Below the pieces are notes generated by a model, which did no database searches, was not told where the DNA came from, and saw only the letters and a program-made list of their open reading frames with translations. Source: Bog-473 sp036268485 (GTDB lineage: Bacteria > Actinomycetota > Acidimicrobiia > Acidimicrobiales > RAAP-2). From it: DNA of 64,000 nt. Of this stretch, positions 25,675-34,989 are shown piece after piece; within the stretch, counting starts at the first letter, position 1, and each line of letters starts with the position of its first letter. Location of the stretch: positions 1 through 64,000 of the forward strand of contig DATAUC010000029.1 in NCBI GenBank assembly GCA_036268485.1, read 5' to 3'. The position numbers were made by a program, and so were the translations under genes.

Positions 25675-27224
25675 ATGGCCCTCGACCAATCAGCTTCGAC
25701 AGATGAGGCGGACCGGCAGAAGCTGCATGAAATGGGCTATGCGCAGGAACTGCACCGGGGCATGGGCGGATTCTCCAACTTCGCGGTGTCCTTCACCATC
25801 ATCTCGATCCTCTCGGGCTGCCTGACGCTGTACGGCTTCGGCATGGGCGCCGGAGGTCCCGTGTCCTTCTCGATTGGGTGGCCGGTAGTCGGGGCTTGCT
25901 GGTCATATTGGTGGGCCTCTCGATGGCCGAAGTGTGCTCCAGCTTCCCGACGGCGGGTGGTCTCTACTACTGGGCGGCCAAGCTGGCCCCGCAATCGAAT
26001 CGCAATCCGGCCTCGTGGAGCTGGTTCACCGGTTGGTTCAACTTGCTGGGTCAGGTAGCGGTGACGGCCGGCATCGACTTCGGTGCCGCCTCCTTTGCCA
26101 TGGCCTTCTTGAACCTCACCACGGGCCTCGGCGTCACCCATGCCCGCGTGGTCATCGCCTTCGGCATCATTCTGGCTCTCCACGGCGTCCTCAACACCTT
26201 CGGTGTGAAGGTGGTGGCCTTCCTTTCCGACGTCAGCGTGTGGTGGCACATCATCGGAGTGCTCATCATCGTGGGCGCCCTCATCATCGTGCCCAACCAC
26301 CACCAGTCGGTGTCGTACGTTTTCACGCACTTCGTCAACAACACCGGATTCGGCTGGGCCGGATCGGGCATCTACGTCTTCTTCCTCGGACTCCTGGTGG
26401 CCCAGTACACCTTCACGGGGTATGACGCCTCAGCCCATATGACCGAGGAAACGAGAAATCCGCAGATCGCCGGACCACGGGGCATCGTGATGTCGATTGT
26501 GGTCTCGCTGGTCGCCGGCTGGATCCTGCTGCTCGGCGTGACCTTCGCCATTCAGAACTACACCGGTGAGCTGACGTCGGCCACAGGCGTCCCGCCGGCC
26601 CAGATCTTCATTGACGCCGTGGGACGGGTCGGAGGTGAGTTGCTCCTCCTCATCGTCGTCATAGCGCAACTCTTCTGCGGCATGGCCTCGGTGACGGCCA
26701 ACAGCCGGATGATTTACGCCTTCTCGCGTGACGGCGCCGTCCCCGGCTCGAAGCACTGGCACAAGATCAACAAGCGCACTGGCACCCCGACCAACTCCAT
26801 CTGGTTCGCCGCCGTCTTCGCATTCGTGCTGGGCATCCCGTATCTGTGGAGTGCAGTGGCCTACAACGCCATCGTCTCCATCGCCGTGATCGGCCTCTAC
26901 ATCGCCTACATCATCCCGATCTATCTGCGCCTGAAGGCCAAGGACAACTTCGAAGCAGGTCCGTGGAACCTGGGGCGCAAGACCTACCTCATCGGTTGGG
27001 TGGCCACCATCTGGGTCATCTTGATCTGCATCCTCTTCATGCTTCCCACCTTCTCGCCCATCACGTTGGACACCTTCAACTACACGCCAATCGCCGTGGT
27101 CGCCGTCGTGTTGTTCGCCGGCGGCTACTGGGTGTTCTCGGCCAAGAACTGGTTCACCGGCCCCAAGGTGCAGGGATCCCCGGAGGAACTGGCCCTGATT
27201 GAGCAGGATCTCGAGCGGGTATAG
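25675..27224 (+). CDS. APC-superfamily amino acid permease (ACT type), frameshifted
   Basis: A membrane permease of the amino acid/choline transporter type (GABA, polyamine or amino acid uptake) with about twelve hydrophobic segments and roughly 516 residues once repaired. The first part, ELHRGMGGFSNFAVSFTI to FSIGWPVVG, is in one frame and the rest, from GLLVILVGLSMAEVC on, in another; one G is missing in the GGGG run at 25891-25894. Family landmarks are FTGYDASAHMTEETRNP and SRMIYAFSRDGAVPGS. GGAAGGTAGG precedes the ATG at 25675. Confidence 0.85.
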
Positions 27225-27281
27225 ACGGGGCAATCCACCCTGGAGGTATGGCGACTGTCTGGGGTACGAGGGGTTCCCACC

Positions 27282-27710
27282 ATGGACGACAGCACACCAC
27301 GGACGTCATGGCGCAAGCGGTACCGCGTCATACCGCGGACGCAACACCGCTCAACCGGGAGCCGTTGGCTCTACCGGGTTGACCACTACAGCTCTTTGCC
27401 CATGGTGGCTCTCTCGATTGGCATGCTCCTTGTCGCGGCCGTGATTCTCGGGATCTTCCTGGGCTTCCCCAGTGCCTGGATCGTGGCCTTCGAAGCAAGT
27501 ACCTCCAGCGTGACATTGGCCATGGTCTTCGTCATTCAACACACCCAGACGCGCGAGCAGGCCGCCACCCAACGCAAGTTGGATGAGCTCCTGCGAGCCA
27601 TGCCGGGGGCTAAGACCGACTTGATGATGCTCGAAGAGGCCTCGGAGGAAACCATGCGAGAAGTGGAAGAGGGGCAGCGCCACCTGACGCGGCAGCACTC
27701 GCACCGCTGA
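27282..27710 (+). CDS. Low-affinity iron permease-like small membrane protein
   Basis: A 142-residue protein matching the low-affinity iron permease family (PF04120 type) by the run VTLAMVFVIQHTQTREQAATQ, then RKLDELLRAMPGA and an acidic LEEASEETMREVEEG tail. Two hydrophobic segments (about 38-60 and 66-86) are flanked by basic residues. Whether such short bacterial members move iron is unproven. The start ATG has GAGGGG about 8 nt upstream. Alone between the permease and a secreted protein. Confidence 0.8.
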   Translation: MDDSTPRTSWRKRYRVIPRTQHRSTGSRWLYRVDHYSSLPMVALSIGMLLVAAVILGIFLGFPSAWIVAFEASTSSVTLAMVFVIQHTQTREQAATQRKLDELLRAMPGAKTDLMMLEEASEETMREVEEGQRHLTRQHSHR

Positions 27711-27769
27711 CCCACCGAGTAGGTTTTGCACCGAAGTCGGCGGACTTCGCTACCACGAAGGCGGACCAG

Positions 27770-28432
27770 ATGACGGTAGGCAGAGTTTCGGTGGGGTTCG
27801 CCATCGCGACCTTCATGATCGCGTCGCTTGTCACCACCTCAACGGCCTCGGGATCCATCGTGAAGACCTCCACCCAAGGCGCCTTGAACAACCCGGCTCT
27901 AAAGAAGTCCTTTGTTCTGACCCCCACAGGTTTCGGAAATATTGCCGACTTCACCACGACTACCGTCGCTGCCGTGAGCAAGTACCTGGGGCACCCGACG
28001 CTGCGGACCACGGCGAACTGTGCTGCCGATGGATTCGGAAACGTGCCCATCGTGGAATGGGGCGACTTTGCCTTGGCGGGAACGGACCACAACTACCTGG
28101 GGTACTTCTACACACCATTAGGGATAGAACCGCTCTCCAAATTCCAAAAGCGAGTGCAGACCGGATCGATTCGCCCCCATCTCACCACCGTCAACGGTGT
28201 GACACTCGGCACCAGTGTGGCCAAGCTCAAGCGGGACCCGTCTTTCACCAACTTTGATCCCGCCGGTCTCGGATCCTTGTACGAAGGGAACTTCGCTCTC
28301 GCTACGTCTGCATCGAATCCGGTGCCCTCGGCGATTTCCATAATCACGACTTCGGGTGCGCCGAATGGACAGATTGTTGCGATCTTCGTGGTGGATGCCG
28401 ATGGGCCGCCATTTTGTCCTTTGAACAAATAG
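27770..28432 (+). CDS. Secreted protein of unknown function
   Basis: A 220-residue protein not recognised from motifs. The first 27 residues (VGFAIATFMIASLVTTSTAS core) form a signal peptide. The mature part has two cysteines (TANCAADG and FCPLNK at the end) that could form a disulfide, and a repeating beta-rich pattern (VNGVTLGTSVAKLKRD near 145) reminiscent of small secreted folds. Codon use has visibly more A and T in third positions than the first 25 kb. No RBS is strong at the ATG. Confidence 0.65.
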   Translation: MTVGRVSVGFAIATFMIASLVTTSTASGSIVKTSTQGALNNPALKKSFVLTPTGFGNIADFTTTTVAAVSKYLGHPTLRTTANCAADGFGNVPIVEWGDFALAGTDHNYLGYFYTPLGIEPLSKFQKRVQTGSIRPHLTTVNGVTLGTSVAKLKRDPSFTNFDPAGLGSLYEGNFALATSASNPVPSAISIITTSGAPNGQIVAIFVVDADGPPFCPLNK

Positions 28433-28470
28433 GAACCGTTCTTTGAGGCACCTCCCTGCTTGAGGGAAGA

Positions 28471-28854
28471 TCAAGCCCAGTGCTCGACCACGACCTCGGG
28501 CATGGGAAAGTCGGTCACGTTGGCTGTCGCAAGGGACGCCCCAATGCCACTGGCTGCGGCAGCGATCAAACAGTCCGCCTGGTGAAGGGTCACCCCACGT
28601 TCCGCAAACTCGCGACGCCAGCTCCCAGCTCTGATGCCTTCGGGCAAGCCGAGGGGTGCAAGCCGTAGCGCACTAAACAGTCGTCGTACCGCTGGTTCTT
28701 CCAACGGACGCAACCCGCGCCAGATTTCCTCCACGGAAATGGTGCAGACCCATGGTTCGATTCCTGTCCGTCGCAATTGGGCGATTTTCGCAGCGGCGGG
28801 TTTGCCGCGAAGCGCATCGATGAGGACTGTTGAATCAAGAACGAGTCGGGACAT
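28471..28854 (-). CDS. vapC: PIN-domain toxin VapC
   Basis: A 127-residue PIN-domain ribonuclease toxin. The acidic active-site residues of the family are visible: Asp7 and Asp13 (LVLDSTVLID), Glu in ISVEEIWRG, Asp in HQADCLIAA and Asp in ATANVTDFP. The ATG at 28854 begins one base after the stop of the antitoxin gene (TGA-C-ATG), so the two are coupled. Type II toxin-antitoxin pairs often sit at the edges of acquired DNA, as here beside an IS remnant. Confidence 0.9.
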   Translation of the reverse strand: MSRLVLDSTVLIDALRGKPAAAKIAQLRRTGIEPWVCTISVEEIWRGLRPLEEPAVRRLFSALRLAPLGLPEGIRAGSWRREFAERGVTLHQADCLIAAAASGIGASLATANVTDFPMPEVVVEHWA

Positions 28855-28855
28855 G

Positions 28856-29095
28856 TCACCCAGCTCGCCGCTGGTCGCCATGACGTTGGGCGCGGACCCA
28901 TGCTGCAGGGTCTGCGTCCCAGTCGTGCGTGGTGTCGGCTAGGGCTCCCAACGACGCTTCAATGTCGTCCCAGCGCCGTTCATCATCGATGCCGCGCTTG
29001 ATGAGTTCTGAGATGAATGCGCTTCGTCGTCGCGGGCCAACTCGTCGGTCCAACTCAGCGACTAGCTCATCATCCAAAACAATGTGCATACGCAT
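28856..29095 (-). CDS. vapB: Ribbon-helix-helix antitoxin VapB
   Basis: A 79-residue antitoxin with an N-terminal ribbon-helix-helix DNA-binding domain (MHIVLDDELVAELDRRVGP, then RRSAFISELIKRGIDDE) and an acidic, Trp-rich C-terminal tail (DWDADPAAWVRAQR) that would wrap the toxin. It normally represses its own operon together with VapC. An ATG two codons downstream is an alternative start. It precedes and is coupled to vapC. Confidence 0.88.
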   Translation of the reverse strand: MRMHIVLDDELVAELDRRVGPRRRSAFISELIKRGIDDERRWDDIEASLGALADTTHDWDADPAAWVRAQRHGDQRRAG

Positions 29096-29151
29096 GTGCC
29101 AAGTTTAGCCCACAGCGAAACCGCGTCACACCCTTTCGGTACGTTCCTGGG

Positions 29152-29454
29152 ATGACAACGAGCGACACATTGACTGCGTACGGCGAGCACGTCAGCGACC
29201 TGCTACCAGGGCTGATGGTCATAAAGGACTCCATGACGGTCGACGACACCGGGATGTGCCGCAGCTCATTCACTCTCGAACCGAAGCACGGGATACCCCT
29301 ACAAAGGGCGCTCATGCGCGTAGAAGCTGACCTACCGCGCGAGGACGCCGATTTGGTCGATGTTCACAACTACCGCATCCGAACGGAAGGTCAGCGGAAG
29401 GCCGATGCCCTGATCCGGCTAATCCAGTCGATCAGCGCGCCAGCTCCACACTGA
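29152..29454 (+). CDS. Small protein of unknown function
   Basis: A 100-residue soluble protein not recognised. It is mixed alpha/beta with a central MTVDDTGMCRSSFTLEPK strand region and a charged middle (EADLPREDADLVDVHNYRIR). It is a plausible gene because its ATG lies 6 nt after TACGTT, matching the leaderless pattern of the window, and it fills the gap divergent from vapB. It could be part of the IS/TA-associated accessory segment. Confidence 0.55.
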   Translation: MTTSDTLTAYGEHVSDLLPGLMVIKDSMTVDDTGMCRSSFTLEPKHGIPLQRALMRVEADLPREDADLVDVHNYRIRTEGQRKADALIRLIQSISAPAPH

Positions 29455-29470
29455 GCGCGCACGGAGGTGT

Positions 29471-29606
29471 GTCAGTTCAGGACATAGCGGACACCTGTCG
29501 CGAGACATCATGGACACCTCTAGGAGGGTGGCCCGACGGAGATGGCGGCATATCTTTTGACGGCGTTACTGGTGGAGGGTCAATCAGTCCGAGCGGAGGC
29601 TGACCG
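29471..29606 (+). mobile_element. Degenerate IS481-like insertion sequence remnant
   Basis: Two 16-nt direct repeats matching at 13 positions, GACATAGCGGACACCT (29481-29496) and GACATCATGGACACCT (29504-29519), resemble the inner end region of actinobacterial IS481-group elements. They are followed by an ATG at 29542 opening AAYLLTALLVEGQSVRAEA, like the N-terminal helix of IS481 transposases (LLTAVLVEGRS type). The similarity stops after about 20 residues, so this is a short remnant. It lies directly 3' of the ABC fusion gene. Confidence 0.5.
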
Positions 29607-29635
29607 GACGAGAGCCCTTCCCCGCAGTTCCTCGA

Positions 29636-32600
29636 TCACACGGCGGCATCGGTGGAAGCCAGACGTCCGCCGATCCGTTGCGCGCTCAACTCATCGGAGC
29701 CGAGATACGACTGGATCACCTTGGGATGGGAGAGAACGTCAACCGGGGTACCGCGGCAAATGATCTCTCCCTGTTCGAGCGCGACAAGTTCGTCGCAGAG
29801 AAGTGAGAGCAACGCCATGTCGTGCTCAATGATGAGGATGGCGCATCCGGTGTGCTGTTGAATTTTTTTCAACAAGGGCCCCAGCGCCTCGGTTTCCTTT
29901 TGGGCCACACCAGCGGACGGCTCGTCCAGCAAGATGACCGCCGGATCCATAGCCACGACGCACGCCAATTCGACAATGCGACGGGTGCCGGTCGACAGGT
30001 CAGCAATCGGCGTCGTGGCATAACCAGCCAAGCCGAGCAGCTCAATGAGTTCAGCGCACCGCTCTCGGGCCGATCGCTCAGACTCAGCTGACGGCGGGGC
30101 CTTGAGCGCCGCCGCAAACCAGTCGTGTGAGGGCAGGTGCCGGTCCAATGCCGCCACAATGGTCTCGGTGACGGTCAGAGAGGGAAACAGGCGAGCCTCT
30201 TGGAAAGAGCGACCGAGTCCCGCCAAGGCGCGGTGATGGGGAGCAACGTTGGTCACATCAATTCCACCGAGCTGCACGGTGCCCTGGCTCGGTGCAACGA
30301 AGCCCGAGATCACGTCGAACAAGGTGGTCTTTCCCGCGCCGTTGTGCCCGATCAATCCAACGATCTGGCCCGGCTCCACCGTGAGATCAATACTGCTCAG
30401 TGCGGCAATTCCGCCATAGTTCTTGCTGATGCCCTGGCATACCAGATCGGTGTACTGGCGACGACTCGAGCTGGAGCTGCCGTCGGCCCCCTCGGCGTCG
30501 CGCGGAGCGGGCGTTGACCCAATGAATACGGATCGCAAGAGGTCGGGGCGATTGGCGAGTTCCGCTGTCGCCCCCTCGAATCGCACCGCTCCCTTTTCCA
30601 GAAAGACGGCGCGCTGAGCCAGTCGGAGAGCGACGTCGAGCGACTGTTCGACGATGACAATGGTCGTCCCGGCCTGATGATATTCCTGGACCTTTTCGCA
30701 CAGCTGGCTGACGACACTTGGCGCCAAACCGAGCGAAAGCTCGTCGATGAGGAGAAGCTTCGGTTTGACCGCCAACGCCATGGCCAGAGAGAGTTGTTGC
30801 TGTTCCCCACCCGAAAGGTTGCCGGCCTGCTGCTGGGATCGGATCCGCAAGGCGGGGAACATGTCTGACATCTCTTCGAAGGCCTGCGCGGCGGCGGCCC
30901 TGTCCTGGCGAATCTGCCAACATCCAAGACGGAGGTTCTCGGCCACTGTGAGCGATGGGAAAACACCCCGACCGCCGGGCATCATGGCCACACCGCAACG
31001 GGCAATCGCGTCGGTCTGCATGCCCTGGAGCGACATGCCCTTGAAGGTGATGTGCCCACCCGAGGCGAGCAAGCCCGAGACGGCCTTGAAAACGGTCGAC
31101 TTTCCAGCACCATTGGTGCCAACCAGCGCCACTATTTCGTTTTCGCCGATGTGGAGGTCCACCCCGAACAGCACCTGAAGCGGTCCGTACGAGGCGGTGA
31201 GGTCACGACACGAGAGCACGAGGTTCGACGAAGTGGTGAGACTCGGTGGGGTCGAAAGGGTCAAAGAAGGCAGTGCTTCAGAACCGGCGGCGGCTCCAAC
31301 GACCAGTTCGACCCCTCTACGGGAGGCCAATGCGCTAACCAGACGGTCACGCAGCGATTCGATGGCTTGACCAAGTCCACCCGGGAAGACGAGGAGGACC
31401 CCGAGGAGAAGGGCACCGGTCCCCAATGATGTGAACGACGTCCCTTGGGTGGTGAAACGCCCAATAATGAAGATGAGGAATTCGGTGACCGCCACCCCGC
31501 TCAGCGAGCCGTAAATGGACCCGAGTCCACCGACCACCGCCATGGAGAAGAGCGTGACGCTGTCCTGGGTGGGGAAGCTTGAGGCACCAACTCCTTCTTG
31601 CAGGACGGCCCATAGACCTCCGGCCACCCCGGCGATGAGGCCAGCGACCACCATTCCCCCCACGCGGGTCCGCACGGTGGCGATGGCCAGGGCGGCCGAG
31701 GCTCGGGGATTGTCGCGGCTGGCCTGAAGGATTCGGCCGGGTCGTGAACCCTTGAGCGCCCGGACAATAAGGATCGTCACTGCCAGCATGCCGATACAGA
31801 CGTAGTACATGGCCCGCTCAGATCCGAGGGGAAAGCGTTTCCAAAGGTCTGGCCGAAGGATCGAGACCGGAATCAAGCTTGGGTAGTTGGACGGGTTCAG
31901 AAAGTATTGGTCCATCGCCGCCGCAAAGGCCAACGTGGTCACGGCCAGAAAGATCGGTCGGACTCGCAGGGCCGGCAATCCAATGAGCGCCGACGCGGCG
32001 GCAGCCGCGAGTGCGCCAACGGCGAGCGCGAGAAAAATGTCCAGATTCGCTTTCACCAGCAAGTCACCCGTGACGACGGCGCCCACACCGACGATCGCCA
32101 TTTGCCCCAGACTGATCGTCCCCGACCACCCAGAGAGCACCACCAAGGACAGCACGGCCATGCCCAACACGACGTAGCCCGCCACGGTGTGAATATCCGA
32201 CGGAGCGGCCAGGAGGGGGAAGAGCACGGCAGCCGCAACCAGGAGCGCGAGCACCGCTGCTCTCCCCACTCGCACCTCGGGAAGACGGGACACCGATGGC
32301 GGAAGCGGTCGACTATTCGTTGACAGCGACCAGGACGTCTCGTCGGCATCGCCCCTGGTGGTGGGCCACCGTCGGACTAAGAGAGCAAGCAGCACGACCA
32401 CCAGCAAGGCGACGGTGGTTAGTGCCTCCTTGTGCACGTTGTAGGACACGACCGCGTCAAATATGCCCAGTCCCACGCCCCCAATGAACGCGGTCGGCAG
32501 ATCATGCATCTTGGCGATGACCGCCGCAGCCAATGCGGGCATGAAGACGCCGCCCACCGAAACGAACGGGTCAGTCGGAAGGCCGTTGGTCGGGCCGTTG

Positions 32601-33322
32601 AGAATCATGACCGCGGCCGCCAGGACACCGACCAGAATCCACACCAGTCGCGACAGGCGGTGGATGGGAATGCCCAGAAGTTGAGCCCGTTCGGGGTTGT
32701 CCGCCATTGACCGAACCGCCGTCCCGGAATCGGTGCGGAGCAGGAACCACGACAGCGCTCCGACAGCGAGCGGCGCCAAGGCCAGGGCCACCAGGTCGTT
32801 GGCCGTAAACACGGTTCGACCGATGGTGAAGTTGGTCGTCGACAATCCGGTAGAGAATGGAGTAACCAGAGGGTTGGCGTGAGACCAGAATGCGATGCCG
32901 AATTGCAATCCAACCAATATTTGCAGCAACCCGATCGTCGCCACAGTGACCACCAACCGTGCCGCGTTGGCGAACCGTCGCATCACCACGTGGACGCCGC
33001 CACCGATAAGTGCCCCGCCGACCAAGGCGATCAAGACGCACACGGCCCATGGAAGATGTGCGTGCTGGTAGGTCACCACGCCGAGTTCGGCGGCAGTCGA
33101 ACCCATGGCACCGTACGCGAAATTGATCATCCGGGTCGATCGATAGGTCAACACCAACCCGACGGCCAGCAAGCCGGCACTGGCCCCAAAGAAGGCCCCT
33201 TGCGTCACAATCCCCGAAGGCCATGACTGAGGGAACACTTTGCTCAACGTCCACAGGGCGGCGCCTCCCGCAACCAGCAGCGCCCATTGCCGGTAGCGCG
33301 CCGCGGTCGCTCTCACGATCAT
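29636..33322 (-). CDS. Four-domain branched-chain-type ABC transporter fusion (LivH-LivM-LivF-LivG)
   Basis: A 1228-residue polypeptide that contains all cytoplasmic and membrane parts of a LivHMGF importer. Domains in order: LivH-type permease (about 1-315), LivM-type permease (about 350-650), LivF-type ATPase (about 695-930; Walker A GTNGAGKST near 732, signature LSGGEQQQLS, Walker B LLLIDELSLGLAP) and LivG-type ATPase (about 965-1215; GHNGAGKTT near 991, signature LSTGTRRIVELA, Walker B VILLDEPSAGVA). LivH and LivM are normally separate chains or part-fused. The start ATG overlaps the binding-protein stop (ATGA). Substrate is inferred to be a catabolite of the adjacent enzymes rather than an amino acid. 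Confidence 0.92.
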   Translation of the reverse strand: MIVRATAARYRQWALLVAGGAALWTLSKVFPQSWPSGIVTQGAFFGASAGLLAVGLVLTYRSTRMINFAYGAMGSTAAELGVVTYQHAHLPWAVCVLIALVGGALIGGGVHVVMRRFANAARLVVTVATIGLLQILVGLQFGIAFWSHANPLVTPFSTGLSTTNFTIGRTVFTANDLVALALAPLAVGALSWFLLRTDSGTAVRSMADNPERAQLLGIPIHRLSRLVWILVGVLAAAVMILNGPTNGLPTDPFVSVGGVFMPALAAAVIAKMHDLPTAFIGGVGLGIFDAVVSYNVHKEALTTVALLVVVLLALLVRRWPTTRGDADETSWSLSTNSRPLPPSVSRLPEVRVGRAAVLALLVAAAVLFPLLAAPSDIHTVAGYVVLGMAVLSLVVLSGWSGTISLGQMAIVGVGAVVTGDLLVKANLDIFLALAVGALAAAAASALIGLPALRVRPIFLAVTTLAFAAAMDQYFLNPSNYPSLIPVSILRPDLWKRFPLGSERAMYYVCIGMLAVTILIVRALKGSRPGRILQASRDNPRASAALAIATVRTRVGGMVVAGLIAGVAGGLWAVLQEGVGASSFPTQDSVTLFSMAVVGGLGSIYGSLSGVAVTEFLIFIIGRFTTQGTSFTSLGTGALLLGVLLVFPGGLGQAIESLRDRLVSALASRRGVELVVGAAAGSEALPSLTLSTPPSLTTSSNLVLSCRDLTASYGPLQVLFGVDLHIGENEIVALVGTNGAGKSTVFKAVSGLLASGGHITFKGMSLQGMQTDAIARCGVAMMPGGRGVFPSLTVAENLRLGCWQIRQDRAAAAQAFEEMSDMFPALRIRSQQQAGNLSGGEQQQLSLAMALAVKPKLLLIDELSLGLAPSVVSQLCEKVQEYHQAGTTIVIVEQSLDVALRLAQRAVFLEKGAVRFEGATAELANRPDLLRSVFIGSTPAPRDAEGADGSSSSSRRQYTDLVCQGISKNYGGIAALSSIDLTVEPGQIVGLIGHNGAGKTTLFDVISGFVAPSQGTVQLGGIDVTNVAPHHRALAGLGRSFQEARLFPSLTVTETIVAALDRHLPSHDWFAAALKAPPSAESERSARERCAELIELLGLAGYATTPIADLSTGTRRIVELACVVAMDPAVILLDEPSAGVAQKETEALGPLLKKIQQHTGCAILIIEHDMALLSLLCDELVALEQGEIICRGTPVDVLSHPKVIQSYLGSDELSAQRIGGRLASTDAAV

Positions 33323-34989
33323 GGGCTGGTTGACTTGAAAATGGGTGGGCTCCCCGCGGGGAAGTCACCGATGGGGTACCGGGCATTGTTGCTCTGATAG
33401 GCGCCCATCGCACCATTGAAGACCGATGTTGCCGTCGGGTCCCACCACACGATGCGAGCGTCTTGAGGGGCGGTGTACGTCCCGGCGGGAAAGGCCCAGG
33501 CACCGTCGGCTCCGGCGCCGTCGCTCTTATAGGCCCGGAGTCCCTCCCCGAACGTCTGCGGTGTCAGATCCGGTCCCGCCATCTCAATGGCGATGGCCAC
33601 CAGTTCCAATTGGTCGTAAACCATGTCGACGCTTGACTCGGCCGGGGTGGTGCTGGGACTTTCGGATTCGTAGGCGGCATAGCCGGCCGACGCCCGAGCG
33701 GACTCGGTAGAACCGGCGGTGGAAGGACCGAACGCGTGGCTCCATTCGGATTGGTTGTACAACTGGCCGGCCCAGTCGGTGTCGCTAAAGACGGACCCGC
33801 TCTGGACCCATTCGGGCGTCCAATTGTCCTCGTTGGCGTAGTTGGTCATGAAAAAAGTAGTGATGGGATCGGCGATGTCCACCACGGTGGTGATCCCCTC
33901 GGACGCAAATGCGCTCGTGATCGTCTGGGCCGACTGCTGCAGGGTGCTGATATCAACCGGATAGCTGCGGGCGTCAGTGACCGGCATGCCGGCCGCGGCT
34001 AGCTGCTGTACTGCGGCGGTACCACAGCTGGCGGCCGAATCGCCGTAAATCAGGCCAACCTTGCGAGGCTGACCCTTCAAATTGCCCCCGGCGTACACCG
34101 CCGGCAGACCCTTGAGGTATTTGAGGACGAAGTCGACGTCCATGGCCTCGACCTTGTTGCAATCGGGCCAGAAGCCCCAGGCATACGGCGCGTTCTGGGC
34201 GAAGAACGATTGGGGTGGATAGGTCGGATTGGTGGCGATCACCTTCTGATTCACCAGCGCCTGGGCGAAGGTCGGTGCCTCGATGCTGACGTCGGCGAAT
34301 GCGCCGAGCTGTTGCGCTTCATCGATGGCGTCGGCGGTGGCGTTCGCCTGCCCTCCACCGAGGATCTCGGTCGCCGGGCTCCCCTGGCCCTGATACACCT
34401 TTATGACCAATTTGCGGCCGTAGAACTGGAAGTGTTGGTTGAAGAATTGGGCCAGGACTTGGTAGGTGCGCACCACGTCGGCGGGTGACGCCGCACCTTG
34501 GACTTCCTGGCCGGTCAGTCCCCCTACCACCGAGGCGATGTCCATGATGGCCGTCTCTCGCAGGGCCAACGTGACCGTGGTTGCCGTCACGCCCAGTGCC
34601 GTGGCGCCTCCGTTGTTTCCACCAGACCAGCTTTCGCAGGGGGGCGCGTACACATCGCCGGGAATCTGGAGGCCCGAGCAGGCAACGGCATGCGCGGATG
34701 CCGGAGATGACCCGGCCGCCGAGGTCGCTGTTTGGCCCGAGCTATTGCCGGCCGGAGCACTCGAACCTCCCGTGGGAACCGTCGTCGCCCCCGTCGAGCC
34801 CTGTGGCCCGGGGTCTCCCGACGGAGTCGTGTTTTGATTCGTCGCCCCCACTAGGCGCTGTGGTGCGACCGTGGGTGCAACCAGTGCCATCACAAAGAAG
34901 GCCGCCACGACGCAGATGACCGGTCCGTACCCTCGAAGCAGTCGACCCCTTGCTCCCGGCAGTTGTCTCGGATTCTTCTGACCCCTCAT
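33319..34989 (-). CDS. Membrane-anchored type-1 substrate-binding protein (LivK-like)
   Basis: A 556-residue binding protein for the adjacent ABC fusion. A single N-terminal hydrophobic segment (about 21-43, VICVVAAFFVMALVAP) has no lipobox Cys and may stay as a membrane anchor. A Ser/Thr/Gly/Pro-rich linker (about 50-105) follows, then a Peripla_BP type-1 fold: VTATTVTLALRETA (start of lobe 1), VVRTYQVLAQFFNQHFQFYGRKLVI, KVGLIYGDSAASCG and VDMVYDQLELVAIAIEMAG. Much longer than the usual 380-420-residue LivK. The ATG overlaps the surface-protein stop (ATGA) and its own stop overlaps the fusion start, so all three are translationally coupled. Confidence 0.88.
   Translation of the reverse strand: MRGQKNPRQLPGARGRLLRGYGPVICVVAAFFVMALVAPTVAPQRLVGATNQNTTPSGDPGPQGSTGATTVPTGGSSAPAGNSSGQTATSAAGSSPASAHAVACSGLQIPGDVYAPPCESWSGGNNGGATALGVTATTVTLALRETAIMDIASVVGGLTGQEVQGAASPADVVRTYQVLAQFFNQHFQFYGRKLVIKVYQGQGSPATEILGGGQANATADAIDEAQQLGAFADVSIEAPTFAQALVNQKVIATNPTYPPQSFFAQNAPYAWGFWPDCNKVEAMDVDFVLKYLKGLPAVYAGGNLKGQPRKVGLIYGDSAASCGTAAVQQLAAAGMPVTDARSYPVDISTLQQSAQTITSAFASEGITTVVDIADPITTFFMTNYANEDNWTPEWVQSGSVFSDTDWAGQLYNQSEWSHAFGPSTAGSTESARASAGYAAYESESPSTTPAESSVDMVYDQLELVAIAIEMAGPDLTPQTFGEGLRAYKSDGAGADGAWAFPAGTYTAPQDARIVWWDPTATSVFNGAMGAYQSNNARYPIGDFPAGSPPIFKSTSP

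Noticed and set aside
25390..25900. Programmed ribosomal frameshifting in the BtuF-like and permease genes
   Set aside because: No slippery heptamer or downstream structure is evident and two such events in adjacent genes are unlikely; a base-call error or mutation is simpler.
28750..28770. GGTTCGATTCC resembling a tRNA T-arm, a possible left att copy of tRNA-Arg
   Set aside because: It lies inside vapC codons, lacks the flanking acceptor sequence and matches only the T-loop consensus.
29636..33322. The four-domain ABC gene as an artefact of joined genes
   Set aside because: The frame is continuous with intact motifs in all domains and plausible linkers; a frameshift error would break rather than fuse frames, though reads should confirm it.
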